A DNA stretch of 12,416 nt from QHXQ01 sp036389375 (GTDB lineage Bacteria; Acidobacteriota; Blastocatellia; Pyrinomonadales; Pyrinomonadaceae), in assembly GCA_036389375.1 (NCBI GenBank), contig DASVQA010000113.1, forward strand, positions 1 to 12,416. The letters run 5' to 3'. The translations under genes and the position numbers were made by a program. Shown piece after piece: positions 1-8,820 of this stretch. How positions within the stretch are numbered: position 1 is the stretch's first letter; every line of letters starts with the position of its first letter. The notes under the pieces were generated by a model that did no database searches, was not told the origin of the DNA, and worked only from the letters and a program-made list of their open reading frames with translations.

Positions 1-48
1 AACGCGCGGCGGGTAAGCGTCCCGAAATTCCTAAGTTTTAAAAGACGA

Positions 49-80
49 CGCCCGCGCTCCTGTCGGGGAGTTGGCGGGCG
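49..80 (-). terminator. Rho-independent-type terminator after prkA
   Basis: A hairpin lies about 30 bases past the prkA stop. The outer arms CGCCCGC (49-55) and GCGGGCG (74-80) pair perfectly, and an inner CTCC/GGAG pair lengthens the stem. Read on the minus strand, the stem is followed by TCGTCTTTTAAAAC, a short T-rich tail. Position and structure fit an intrinsic terminator for prkA. The T tract is imperfect, so efficiency is uncertain. Confidence 0.6.
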
Positions 81-110
81 GCGCCGGTCTCGCGTTAACC
101 GTCGCCCGCG

Positions 111-2051
<1,941 letters not shown>

Positions 2052-2284
2052 CGCCTTTTATACCTCTGGCTGCGCGCGTGGACAGCGTGTGGAGAAGCAC
2101 GCCCTTTCCTTGGCTTTATAAATGCTGGCGCGGCGCGACCCCGGCGCGTGTGCAAACGGCAGCGCGGCGACGCAGACGCCCTCTTGTCAGGACTCGCAAG
2201 GCTCGATGCGCCGGTGCGGCACGCGCGCGAAAGCGGCCTCTTGCGCCGTCGAGTCTGCCCGGAAGTCCTGCGGCTTTTCCACTG

Positions 2285-2312
2285 TCAAACAAAAGCGGCG
2301 GGCGCGTCCGCC
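2285..2312 (-). terminator. Terminator-like hairpin, truB terminator or prkA attenuator
   Basis: On the minus strand GGCGG and CCGCC (2308-2312 and 2297-2301) form a stem with a 6-base loop, followed at once by GCTTTTGTTTGA. This is a plausible intrinsic terminator. It lies about 60 bases past the truB stop but also about 25 bases inside the transcript expected from the promoter at 2345-2350. An upstream GCGGGC in the same leader could pair with the GCCCGC of this hairpin instead, giving an alternative fold. Attenuation is therefore possible but not shown. Confidence 0.4.
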
Positions 2313-2344
2313 AAAGGTCACGCCGTGGCCCGCTTCAGTAGCCG

Positions 2345-2350
2345 ATTATA
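2345..2350 (-). promoter_or_regulatory. Extended -10 promoter for prkA
   Basis: The minus strand reads TGCTATAAT, a perfect TATAAT with the TGn extension that can replace a good -35. No strong -35 is seen: TTGATT in the truB stop region is 20 bases upstream, and ATTTTC is at 17. The site lies 22 bases past the truB stop codon, which suits an independent promoter for prkA. The start of transcription would be near 2338. Confidence 0.5.
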
Positions 2351-2372
2351 GCACAGCCACTATCGGAGAAAA

Positions 2373-3323
2373 TCAACCCTTATTTTCCGCCACCAGCAGC
2401 ACGCGCGGGCGCAACTGCATGCGTCCGGCATCGTACACGCCGACGGCGAGCAGCAACCCTGTGCCGTCGCAAAACTTGACGCGCGCACCGTCCGCCCAAC
2501 GCGCCGCGCCTGCCTCAAGCTGCACCGCCGCACCATGCCGCACGCGCCGCGCGTCCTGCTCCGTTAGATGCAGCGTCGGCAGTTCCGGGAGCGCCGCGTT
2601 AAGTGGGAACAGCGCCTCGGCGACGCGCCCCGCCTCAACCATTTCGTTCAGCCGTTCCAGACTGACGGCATCAGCCAGCCGGAAATCGCCCGCCCGCGTG
2701 CGCCTGAGCGCAGAGAGGTGTGCGCCCGTGCCCAAATTTTCCCCGATGGACTCGGCCAGCGTCCGCACGTAAGTGCCCGCCGAACAGACGACGCGCACGC
2801 GCAACTCGCACATGCCGTCCTCATGCCGCGTGAGCAGCGCGCCGTAGCCCGGCAACGCTTCCAGTTCGCGCACGACTACGCGCACCGCCTGCCGTTCCAC
2901 CTCGACGCCCTGCCGCGCCAACTCGTACAGTTTCCGCCCCGCGATCTTTTTGGCCGAATACATCGGCGGCACTTGCTCGATCTCGCCGCGCAGACGCGCG
3001 CAGGCCGCTTCGATCTCCGCGTCGCTCCACGCGGCACACGGCTGTACGTGCTCGCCCTCGGCCAGTCGCGGTGCGCCCGTCAGGTCGCCGGTGTCGGTCG
3101 CATAACCGAAGCGGACGGTCGCCGCATACTCCTTCTCCGCCCCGGCGAGAAACTGCGCGAGCCGCGTGGCCCGCCCGACCAACACGATCAGCACGCCCGT
3201 CGCAAACGGATCGAGCGTGCCCGTGTGGCCGACGCGGCGTTCGCGCAAAATGCGCCGGACGCGGGCCACCACGTCGTGCGAAGTCCAGCCCGCCGGCTTG
3301 TCGATCACCAGAATGCCGTCCAT
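2373..3323 (-). CDS. truB: tRNA pseudouridine(55) synthase TruB
   Basis: TruB converts uridine 55 in the T loop of tRNA to pseudouridine and also acts as a tRNA folding aid in the cytoplasm. The 316-residue protein opens with the family hallmark GILVIDKPAGWTSHDVV, and HTGTLDPFATGVL (residues 33-45) carries the catalytic Asp38. Other conserved stretches are VPPMYSAKKIAGRKLYELAR (118-137) and CSAGTYVRTLAESIGENLG (180-198). The C-terminal 70 residues form the TruB_C/PUA-like RNA-binding part. No good Shine-Dalgarno precedes the ATG, but the protein begins exactly where the family normally does, so this start is retained. truB often follows rbfA or precedes ribF and rpsO in other bacteria; here it stands divergent from recX with prkA downstream. 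Confidence 0.97.
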   Translation of the reverse strand: MDGILVIDKPAGWTSHDVVARVRRILRERRVGHTGTLDPFATGVLIVLVGRATRLAQFLAGAEKEYAATVRFGYATDTGDLTGAPRLAEGEHVQPCAAWSDAEIEAACARLRGEIEQVPPMYSAKKIAGRKLYELARQGVEVERQAVRVVVRELEALPGYGALLTRHEDGMCELRVRVVCSAGTYVRTLAESIGENLGTGAHLSALRRTRAGDFRLADAVSLERLNEMVEAGRVAEALFPLNAALPELPTLHLTEQDARRVRHGAAVQLEAGAARWADGARVKFCDGTGLLLAVGVYDAGRMQLRPRVLLVAENKG

Positions 3324-3419
3324 GAAAATAAGCTGAGGGTTGAAAATTCAACGCTCAATTTCAAAGCTGATCGTTCGTTTGCCGCCCTCTTCCGTGCTGC
3401 GCTACATTAATGCCACTCC
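3324..3419. promoter_or_regulatory. Divergent truB/recX control region with AT-rich dyad
   Basis: This 96-bp region must serve both genes. It contains the near-perfect dyad GTTGAAAATTCAAC (3339-3352, two central A), and a further AATTTCAA (3357-3364) that pairs with the first TTGAAA. This AT-rich patch in GC-rich DNA is a candidate operator or part of the truB promoter. For recX, a weak TTGCCG/TACATT pair (18-bp spacing, -10 at 3403-3408) would start transcription only a few bases before the ATG. No LexA-type box is recognised. Confidence 0.35.
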
Positions 3420-3980
3420 ATGCGTAGACCAAAGCGGCGCGCGGCGCGCGACATCAACGCAGATACGGTCGAGGCGAAGCCGAAACGCCCGCTCGACCCT
3501 GAACGCGCGCGCACGCGCACCATGCAGCGCGCCGTCAAGCTGTTGGCGGCGAAGCCACGCTCGCTGGCGGAACTGCGCGAGCGGCTGCTGGAAAAGGAAT
3601 GGACGAATGAAGAGGCGGTGGACGCGGCGCTGGCGAAGTTGAAAGAGTATGGCTATCTGGACGACGAGCGGTTCGCGTTTGGTTATGCCTCTTATCGGGT
3701 CAAGCAGAAGCCGGTCGGGCGACAGCGGCTGGCGCGCGATCTGCAAATGAAGAAAGTTGATCGCCAGACGAGCGAGCAGGCGCTTGATTTAGTCTTCAAC
3801 GAGACGCCCGAAGCGGATTTGGTTGACCGCGCGATTGAGAAACGCATCCGCCTGCGTGGTCGCCCCACGACGCGCCAAGAGGTGAAGAGTTTATTTGATC
3901 ACCTGCTCCGGCTCGGCTTCAGCTACGATCTCATCATAGACAAAGTGCGCGCCGCGTCCGCCGCAAGCGACGAAGAATGA
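3420..3980 (+). CDS. recX: Regulatory protein RecX
   Basis: RecX binds RecA filaments and modulates recombinase and co-protease activity, a cytoplasmic role in recombination and SOS control. The 186-residue protein shows the family's repeated three-helix pattern: AVKLLAAKPRSLAELRERLL (residues 38-57), the signature YGYLDDERFAFGYASYRV (77-94), and a C-terminal GRPTTRQEVKSLFDHLLRLG (147-166) with FSYDLI. The first 35 residues are basic and probably disordered. An internal Met35 is an alternative start, but neither start has a Shine-Dalgarno. The candidate -10 at 3403-3408 would place the transcription start almost on the ATG at 3420, so a leaderless message is possible. recA is not adjacent, although recX often sits beside recA elsewhere. 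Family assignment is strong; the exact start is less certain. Confidence 0.93.
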   Translation: MRRPKRRAARDINADTVEAKPKRPLDPERARTRTMQRAVKLLAAKPRSLAELRERLLEKEWTNEEAVDAALAKLKEYGYLDDERFAFGYASYRVKQKPVGRQRLARDLQMKKVDRQTSEQALDLVFNETPEADLVDRAIEKRIRLRGRPTTRQEVKSLFDHLLRLGFSYDLIIDKVRAASAASDEE

Positions 3981-4017
3981 TCAGCACACGGCCTGCCTGC
4001 TAAGCAGATTAGCCGCG

Positions 4018-4116
4018 CGCAAAGCCGCAAAGGCGCGAAGCCGGACGCAAAGAAGCTGACCGCGAAATTGACCGTTTACCTTTGCGCCCTGCTCTTTGCG
4101 GTTTTGCGCCTTTGCG
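4018..4116. repeat. CGCAAAG / CTTTGCG inverted repeat cluster
   Basis: The left arm (4018-4052) carries CGCAAAG at 4018, 4026 and 4046. The right arm (4080-4116) carries CTTTGCG at 4080, 4094 and 4110 plus a TTTTGCG at 4102. Pairing CCGCAAAG (4025-4032) with CTTTGCGG (4094-4101) and CGCAAAG (4046-4052) with CTTTGCG (4080-4086) gives an interrupted stem-loop about 100 bases long between recX and alaS. It may end recX transcription or be a member of a dispersed genomic repeat family. No ORF or transposase is associated. Confidence 0.6.
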
Positions 4117-4151
4117 TGAGAATTCTCCGTTTCGCCCGCCCCTCAAGCCCG

Positions 4152-4160
4152 TGCTAAACT
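4152..4160 (+). promoter_or_regulatory. Possible extended -10 promoter of alaS
   Basis: TGCTAAACT matches the TGn-extended -10 pattern with four of six bases of TATAAT. No good -35 is visible. It would start transcription near 4167, leaving a leader of about 27 bases that includes the AGGA ribosome binding site. The leader is too short for a T-box or other aminoacyl-tRNA sensing element. Confidence 0.3.
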
Positions 4161-4193
4161 TTACTTTTCAGTTCGACACAGGATTTGCAACCT

Positions 4194-7010
4194 ATGATCA
4201 CCGGCAACGAGATACGCGAAACTTTTCTGAAGTATTTTGAGGACAGGGGGCACACGCGCGTGCGCTCAAGCCCCCTGCTGCCCGCAAACGATCCCACGCT
4301 GCTCTTTGCCAACGCCGGGATGAATCAGTTCAAGGACGTGTTCCTCGGTCTGGAGCGCCGCGATTACGTGCGCGCCTGTTCCGCCCAGAAGTGCCTGCGC
4401 GCGGGCGGCAAGCACAACGATCTGGACGAAGTTGGCAAGACCGCGCGCCATCAGACCTTCTTCGAGATGCTCGGCAACTTCTCGTTCGGCGACTACTTCA
4501 AGCGCGAGGCGATCCAGTACGCGTGGGACTTCCTGACGGGCCCGCGCGCAGAGGGCAAACTGGAACTTGATCCTGTCCGTCTCTGGTTCACCGTCTTCGG
4601 CGGCGACGACGAAGTGCCGGCCGACGAAGAGGCCATCGCTTTATGGATTGAAGTGGGCGCGCGCCCCGACCGCATCCTGCGTTTCGGGCGCAAAGATAAT
4701 TTCTGGCAAATGGCCGAGACCGGCCCCTGCGGCCCCAATTCCGAGATCAACTATTATCTCGGTGAGCACCCGGAAGACCCCGCCTTCAATCGCGCCGAAT
4801 TCGTCAACGGCCCCGGCGACGACACGATGGAGATTTGGAATCTGGTCTTCATGCAATACAACCGCGTCGAGATCGCGCCGGGCCAGTACAAACTCGAACC
4901 GCTGCCCGCGCCGTCCGTTGATACCGGCGGCGGTCTTGAACGCCTCACCGTCGTTATGCAAGGCGTCAAGACGACCTACGACACCGATCTGCTCAAGAAC
5001 ATCGTGCTCTTTACGGCGCAACTGGCCGGGCGTGCTTATGAACCCGACACTCAAGCCGGCTTCGCCATGCGCGTCATCGCCGACCACGCGCGCGCCACCG
5101 CCTTCGCCATCGCCGACGGCATCCTGCCCGGCAACGAAGGGCGCAACTACGTCATCCGCAAAATCATGCGCCGCGCCATCTATCACGGCCGCCACACGCT
5201 CGGCTTCAACGGCCTGTTCTTCAACGAGGTCACGAACTTCGTGATTGATCAGATCGGCGAGGCTTATCCCGAACTCGAAGCGCAACGCGAGTTTATCGAA
5301 AAGATGGTGCGCGTTGAGGAGGAGAGGTTTGGAAATACGCTGACTGTAGGCTTGAAGAAGTTTGAAGAATACTTGAAAGAAAGAAAAGAAAAAGGCATTC
5401 CCGGCTTTTTCACTAATCTTTCAAATTTATTGGTAACGCCACAAGATATTGCTTACTTCTACGATACTTTTGGTTTACCGATTGATTTGATGTATGTAAT
5501 TTTGAGTGGTCGAGATTCTCATGCTGTCAATCCTGAAGACATTCGTGAGTCATACGATGTCAAAAACATCAGCGAAGAGGAATTTAGACAACGGATTGAA
5601 GACCATATAAAGGAAATTCAGAAACAGAGCGGGGAGGGAAAGACCAAACAAAGCGAAAAAACTAAACCTGTGTATGTAGCCTTAACGCGTCGCCTTGATA
5701 CGAAGTCCGAGTTCAAGGGCTACGAGACGACGAGCGTTGAAGATTCAAGAATCGTCGCGCTGATTAAAGGCGATGATGAAGTTCAATCGTTGCGCGCAGG
5801 CGACGTAGGCGAAGTCGTGTTGAATCACACGCCGTTTTATGCCGAGAGCGGCGGGCAGGTGGGCGACGTAGGCGTTTTCGTCGGCGAGCACGCGCGTGCA
5901 GTTGTCGAAGATACCTATTCGCCCGTGCAGGGTTTGATCGTACACAAGGTCAAAGTCGAAAAGGGCAGTTTGCAGGTTGGCGACGTGGTGTCCGCGCGCG
6001 TCGATGTGGAGAAGCGCGACGCGACGCGGCGGAATCATACGGCAACGCACTTGATGCACGCGGCGCTACGCGAAGTCCTCGGCACGCACGTCAAACAGGC
6101 CGGGTCGGTTGTCGCGCCGAACTATCTGCGGTTCGACTTCACGCACTTTCAGCCGCTTTCGCGCGACGAGATCGCGGAGATTGAACGGCTCGTCAACTAT
6201 CACATCCTGCGGAACGAGCAGGTGCAGACGGACGAACTCGCGCTCGAAGAGGCGATGCAGTCGGGCGCGATGGCACTCTTTGGCGAGAAGTACGCAGAGA
6301 AGGTGCGCGTGTTGAGCGTGCCGGGCGTGGAGGGCATCTTCTCGAAGGAGTTGTGCGGCGGCACGCACGTGCGCGCAACCGGCGACATAGGTCTGTTCAA
6401 GATTACGAGCGACGAGTCAATCGCCTCCGGCACGCGCCGCATCCGCGCCGTCACGGGCAAGGATGCGTTTGCGCGTTTTCAGGAGACGGAGGCGCTCGTC
6501 GATCAAGTGACGAGCGAGTTGCGCACGACGCGCAACGATCTGCCGGCTTCGATTGAGAAGCTGCAAGAGGAGTTGAAGCGGGCGCGGCGTGAAGCGGAAG
6601 AGTTGCGTCTGAGGCTGGCGAGCGGCGCGGCGGGCGCAAGCGCGGGCAACGGCAACGACGTGCGCGAGGTGGCGGGCGTGAAGGTGCTGGCGCGCGAGGC
6701 GAGCGAGTTGGACGCGACGGGCCTCAGGCAGTTGTCGGACACGCTGCTGGCGCGTGTGCAATCCGGCGTCGTCGTGATCGGCCGGCGCGCGGACGGCAAG
6801 GTGTCTTTGATTGTCCGCACGTCGAAAGATTTGCACGGGCGTGTGCCGGCGGGGCAGGTGATCCGCGAACTCGCGCCAATCATCGGTGGGCGCGGCGGCG
6901 GCAAGCCGGACATGGCCGAAGGTGGCGGCGCGCAACCCGAAAAGCTGCCGGAGGCGCTAGAGGCCAGTTACGGCGTCATTGAACGATTGCTGGCGCAGGG
7001 CGCGGCTTGA
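4194..7010 (+). CDS. alaS: Alanine--tRNA ligase (AlaRS)
   Basis: AlaRS charges tRNA-Ala with alanine and hydrolyses mischarged Ser- and Gly-tRNA-Ala. The 938-residue protein has the class II catalytic domain (about 1-240, with FLKYFEDRGH at the start and DTGGGLERL at 243-251), a helical tRNA-recognition region (about 250-460), the editing domain with zinc ligands His615, His619, Cys721 and His725 (HTATH and CGGTH), a coiled coil (about 765-810) and the C-Ala/DHHA1 domain ending in GGRGGGKPDMAEGGG (898-912). The ATG at 4194 is preferred: AGGA at 4180-4183 is 10 bases upstream, whereas an in-frame TTG at 4185 would nearly touch it. The protein is longer than the 876-residue E. coli enzyme. Residues 383-502 are coded by conspicuously AT-rich DNA (about 38% GC by hand count) with AGA, TTA, GTA and CCA codons rare elsewhere in the window, suggesting intragenic recombination. 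Confidence 0.98.
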   Translation: MITGNEIRETFLKYFEDRGHTRVRSSPLLPANDPTLLFANAGMNQFKDVFLGLERRDYVRACSAQKCLRAGGKHNDLDEVGKTARHQTFFEMLGNFSFGDYFKREAIQYAWDFLTGPRAEGKLELDPVRLWFTVFGGDDEVPADEEAIALWIEVGARPDRILRFGRKDNFWQMAETGPCGPNSEINYYLGEHPEDPAFNRAEFVNGPGDDTMEIWNLVFMQYNRVEIAPGQYKLEPLPAPSVDTGGGLERLTVVMQGVKTTYDTDLLKNIVLFTAQLAGRAYEPDTQAGFAMRVIADHARATAFAIADGILPGNEGRNYVIRKIMRRAIYHGRHTLGFNGLFFNEVTNFVIDQIGEAYPELEAQREFIEKMVRVEEERFGNTLTVGLKKFEEYLKERKEKGIPGFFTNLSNLLVTPQDIAYFYDTFGLPIDLMYVILSGRDSHAVNPEDIRESYDVKNISEEEFRQRIEDHIKEIQKQSGEGKTKQSEKTKPVYVALTRRLDTKSEFKGYETTSVEDSRIVALIKGDDEVQSLRAGDVGEVVLNHTPFYAESGGQVGDVGVFVGEHARAVVEDTYSPVQGLIVHKVKVEKGSLQVGDVVSARVDVEKRDATRRNHTATHLMHAALREVLGTHVKQAGSVVAPNYLRFDFTHFQPLSRDEIAEIERLVNYHILRNEQVQTDELALEEAMQSGAMALFGEKYAEKVRVLSVPGVEGIFSKELCGGTHVRATGDIGLFKITSDESIASGTRRIRAVTGKDAFARFQETEALVDQVTSELRTTRNDLPASIEKLQEELKRARREAEELRLRLASGAAGASAGNGNDVREVAGVKVLAREASELDATGLRQLSDTLLARVQSGVVVIGRRADGKVSLIVRTSKDLHGRVPAGQVIRELAPIIGGRGGGKPDMAEGGGAQPEKLPEALEASYGVIERLLAQGAA

Positions 7011-7026
7011 GTTGAATAGCTCATCA

Positions 7027-7040
7027 GCGCGTTAACGCGC
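7027..7040. repeat. 14-bp perfect palindrome after alaS
   Basis: GCGCGTTAACGCGC is its own reverse complement and begins 17 bases past the alaS stop. In RNA it could form a 5-bp GCGCG/CGCGC stem with a TTAA loop, followed by CGGGTAATTTTAAG. It might be a weak first terminator ahead of the stronger hairpin at 7071-7113, or a protein-binding or restriction-type palindrome. Confidence 0.4.
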
Positions 7041-7070
7041 CGGGTAATTTTAAGTCTAGCGGTATAGAGT

Positions 7071-7113
7071 AAGGCACAGAAGCGCGGTGAGTCTCGCCGC
7101 GCTTCTGTGCCTT
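7071..7113. terminator. Bidirectional terminator between convergent genes
   Basis: The arms AAGGCACAGAAGCGCGG (7071-7087) and its exact complement at 7097-7113 form a perfect 17-bp stem around a 9-base loop. It lies between alaS (plus) and the peptidoglycan-binding gene (minus), ending 34 bases from the latter's stop. No strong T tract follows on either strand, only CTTCTGTGTGTTT on plus, but the stem and the convergent position make termination in both directions likely. Confidence 0.65.
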
Positions 7114-7147
7114 CTGTGTGTTTATGCGTTGCGCTCTGAGGCCCGGC

Positions 7148-7516
7148 TCACATTGTAGCTTTGGCCTGCGCCTGTTGTTTGTCGGTGAGCGTGATGTTCA
7201 TCTTTTGCAGCGTGACGGCGTTGAGCGTGCCGGTCACTTTCAGCCCTTCGGCTTCCTGAAACTTCTTTAGCCCGGCGCGCGTGTCGGGGTTCAATTTCCC
7301 GTCCGCTTCGCCGCTGTACCAGCCCCGCTGCTTGAGGAGATTCTGCGCCTGCGTGACCTGATCTTTGTTGGCGCGGAATGGTGGCTTGCGCTTCTTGGCG
7401 GGCGCGGTGTTGGTGTTGCCGGCGGTCGTGGTAGTCGAGGAGTTTGTGTTCTGTACGGCTACTGCGCTTGCGTAGGTCAGGAGTAGCGTGAGGACAGCGA
7501 TCAGCAGTCTCTTCAT
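7148..7516 (-). CDS. Secreted peptidoglycan-binding domain protein
   Basis: This 122-residue protein starts with a clear signal peptide (MKRLLIAVLTLLLTYASAVA) ending in a likely AVA cleavage site near residue 20. An Asn/Thr/Ser-rich linker (22-40) and a basic patch KKRKPP (41-46) follow. Residues about 50-107 match a PG_binding_1-type fold: QAQNLLKQRGWYSGEADGKL, then NPDTRAGLKKFQEAEGL and a final VTGTLNAVTLQKM. Such domains bind cell-wall peptidoglycan. No catalytic domain is attached, so the protein probably anchors or marks the wall in the periplasm. On the minus strand AGGAG stands 8 bases before the ATG, an excellent ribosome binding site. It is convergent with alaS and divergent from the lytic transglycosylase gene. 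The domain call is good; the specific role is unknown. Confidence 0.85.
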   Translation of the reverse strand: MKRLLIAVLTLLLTYASAVAVQNTNSSTTTTAGNTNTAPAKKRKPPFRANKDQVTQAQNLLKQRGWYSGEADGKLNPDTRAGLKKFQEAEGLKVTGTLNAVTLQKMNITLTDKQQAQAKATM

Positions 7517-7967
7517 GTCGAAAGCTCCTATTCAGTTGTGGCGCTTTTGTGAGGCGCTTTGGCGTTTAACGGTTGCGAGGACAAAACCGTTTATGGTTAA
7601 AGCGCACTCATCATACACGCGCTGTCAAGCCCCTACGGTCGAGTTGCGGGCGACGATTTATGACGCACTATTGCAACCACAGCGCCTTTTAGCCGATGAA
7701 AATTTTGCGCAATGCACGGTTAATTCCCTACTTTCACCGGCTGCGATAAAGTGGTTGTGCCCGCGCGAAGCCGTGTGCTAGTCTGTGAGTGTGATCGTCG
7801 GCAGGCGGCGAGCACGCCCCAAGCATAGGGTCGCCCGAACGGAAGCGCCCCGCTCATCCTCATCAACAATTCCCACGTGCGGTTGTAAATCAGACGAGCC
7901 GCGTAGTGTCTCGCGCGCAGCGAGCGCAACGGCGACGCTAGTACCTGAAACAGCCGGAGCAAGCAGG
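7517..7967. other. 451-bp divergent intergenic region of two wall-related genes
   Basis: No supported gene lies here; open frames on both strands lack family features. The stretch around 7560-7740 is poorer in GC than the flanks. Near the minus-strand gene there is a nested dyad: AACGGTT (7568-7574) with AACCGTT (7585-7591), flanked by TTTAAC (7565-7570) and GTTAAA (7596-7601), a candidate operator. On plus, a weak TTGTGC/TAGTCT pair (7755-7760 and 7779-7784, 18 apart, TGn-extended) could serve the transglycosylase gene. A consensus TTGACA on minus (7628-7623) lacks a matching -10 at proper spacing. Confidence 0.35.
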
Positions 7968-8774
7968 ATGAAAAAGATTCCCCTCCTAGTCGGCGCGTGC
8001 CTCGTGTTGTGCGCGGCCCATGCGCAGGCGCAGACCGAAGCGCGCTACGCTTACAACAACTTCGATTTTGCCAACGGCGTGCGCGTCGAAGCGCCGCCTG
8101 CGCCTGTGCCGACACCGCGCAAGGTGCGGCTGACGGCGATGCACGTGGCCGAGTTGAAGCGCCTCGGCGCGCAGATCATCCCGACGCGCGTCACGCCGAG
8201 TTTGAGTATGACGGCGAGCCAGTCGCTCGACGGCTTTACGACCGGCAATCCGAAGATCGACGCGCTCATCGCTGAAGCGGGCGCGCGCAACGGCGTCGAT
8301 CCCGTACTGCTCTACGCGATCATGCACCGCGAGTCGTCGTTCCACACGGGCGCGGTCTCGCCCAAAGGCGCGCGCGGCTTAATGCAGTTGATGCCGGCGA
8401 CGGCCGTGCGCTTCGGCGTACGCAACATTTTCGACCCGGCGCAGAACATAGACGGCGGCGCGCGCTACGTGCGCTTCCTGCTCAACCGCTTCAGCGGCGA
8501 CGTGCGGCTCGCGCTCGCCGGCTACAACGCGGGCGAAGGCGCGGTTGATAAGTACAACGGCATCCCGCCCTATCGTGAGACGCAGGAGTACGTGCGCCTC
8601 ATTGGGCAGCGTTACGCGCTGATGCGCAATCCGCAGACGGCGCGCATCGCCACGCCCGTCACAAACACGCAAGCCGCCACGCTCAACGCCGAGCCCGTCA
8701 ACGCGACGCTCTACGAGCGCAACGTCTACGCCGTGCGCCTGCCCGACGGCAAGCTGATGCTCGTCAGCCAGTGA
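7968..8774 (+). CDS. Secreted SLT-type lytic transglycosylase
   Basis: This 268-residue protein cleaves peptidoglycan glycan strands between MurNAc and GlcNAc by analogy with Slt70/MltC-type enzymes. It has a signal peptide (MKKIPLLVGACLVLCAAHAQ, cleavage near AQA at 20-22), a variable stretch, and the SLT domain at about 95-220. Diagnostic motifs are AIMHRESSF with catalytic Glu122, GARGLMQLMPATA (134-146), and LAGYNAGEGAV (183-193) with the Tyr typical of the family. A C-terminal tail of about 50 residues follows. The ATG at 7968 is chosen because GGAG lies 8 bases upstream and it starts a perfect signal peptide; the frame stays open to 7785, but that extension is Arg/Ser-rich and has no signal. 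Divergent from it lies a peptidoglycan-binding gene, so the pair may be co-regulated in wall remodelling. The cysteine in LVLC could even suit lipidation, though the lipobox is imperfect. Confidence 0.93.
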   Translation: MKKIPLLVGACLVLCAAHAQAQTEARYAYNNFDFANGVRVEAPPAPVPTPRKVRLTAMHVAELKRLGAQIIPTRVTPSLSMTASQSLDGFTTGNPKIDALIAEAGARNGVDPVLLYAIMHRESSFHTGAVSPKGARGLMQLMPATAVRFGVRNIFDPAQNIDGGARYVRFLLNRFSGDVRLALAGYNAGEGAVDKYNGIPPYRETQEYVRLIGQRYALMRNPQTARIATPVTNTQAATLNAEPVNATLYERNVYAVRLPDGKLMLVSQ

Positions 8775-8804
8775 GCAAACGCGGCGGGCGACGCGCGTTT
8801 GCTC
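8773..8804 (+). terminator. Hairpin overlapping the transglycosylase stop codon
   Basis: GAGCAAACGCG (8773-8783) and CGCGTTTGCTC (8794-8804) form a perfect 11-bp stem with a 10-base loop. The left arm begins inside the TGA stop (8772-8774). No T tract follows, so it may protect the mRNA 3-prime end or cooperate with the hairpins just downstream rather than terminate alone. Confidence 0.5.
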
Positions 8805-8820
8805 ATGTTCAGCCCGCACG

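Larger units (their letters stand above)
2052..2372 (-). other. 321-bp spacer and long leader between truB and prkA
   Basis: No convincing gene lies here; short open frames are GC-driven and lack ribosome binding sites. On the minus strand the order is: truB stop, extended -10 promoter (2345-2350), a hairpin with a T-rich tail (2285-2312), then about 230 bases of GC-rich sequence to the prkA start. If the promoter is real, prkA mRNA has a leader of roughly 290 nucleotides, unusually long. Further inverted segments, such as GACTCG and CGAGTC about 60 bases apart, suggest more folding. No known riboswitch family is recognised. Confidence 0.5.

Noticed and set aside
2283..2288. Consensus TTGACA (minus) as -35 of prkA
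   Set aside because: The sequence 16-18 bases downstream is GC-rich with no -10; the hexamer overlaps the hairpin tail.
2568..3410. 280-codon open frame on plus, opposite truB
   Set aside because: Antisense to truB; Arg/His/Pro-rich composition typical of a shadow frame in GC-rich coding DNA.
4185..4193. TTG start for alaS three codons upstream
   Set aside because: The AGGA ribosome binding site would be one base away; the ATG at 4194 has proper spacing and fits the family start.
4641..5285. 214-codon open frame on minus within alaS
   Set aside because: Antisense shadow of the conserved AlaRS catalytic region with no family resemblance.
7623..7628. Consensus TTGACA (minus) as -35 of the peptidoglycan-binding gene
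   Set aside because: No -10 like sequence at 16-18 bases; TATGAT follows after only seven bases.
7785..7967. 61-codon N-terminal extension of the lytic transglycosylase
   Set aside because: It would bury the signal peptide; the internal ATG at 7968 has GGAG at ideal distance.
7720..8115. 131-codon open frame on minus over the transglycosylase start region
   Set aside because: Arg/Ala/Ser-rich, no recognisable domain, overlaps the signal peptide coding region of a well-supported gene.
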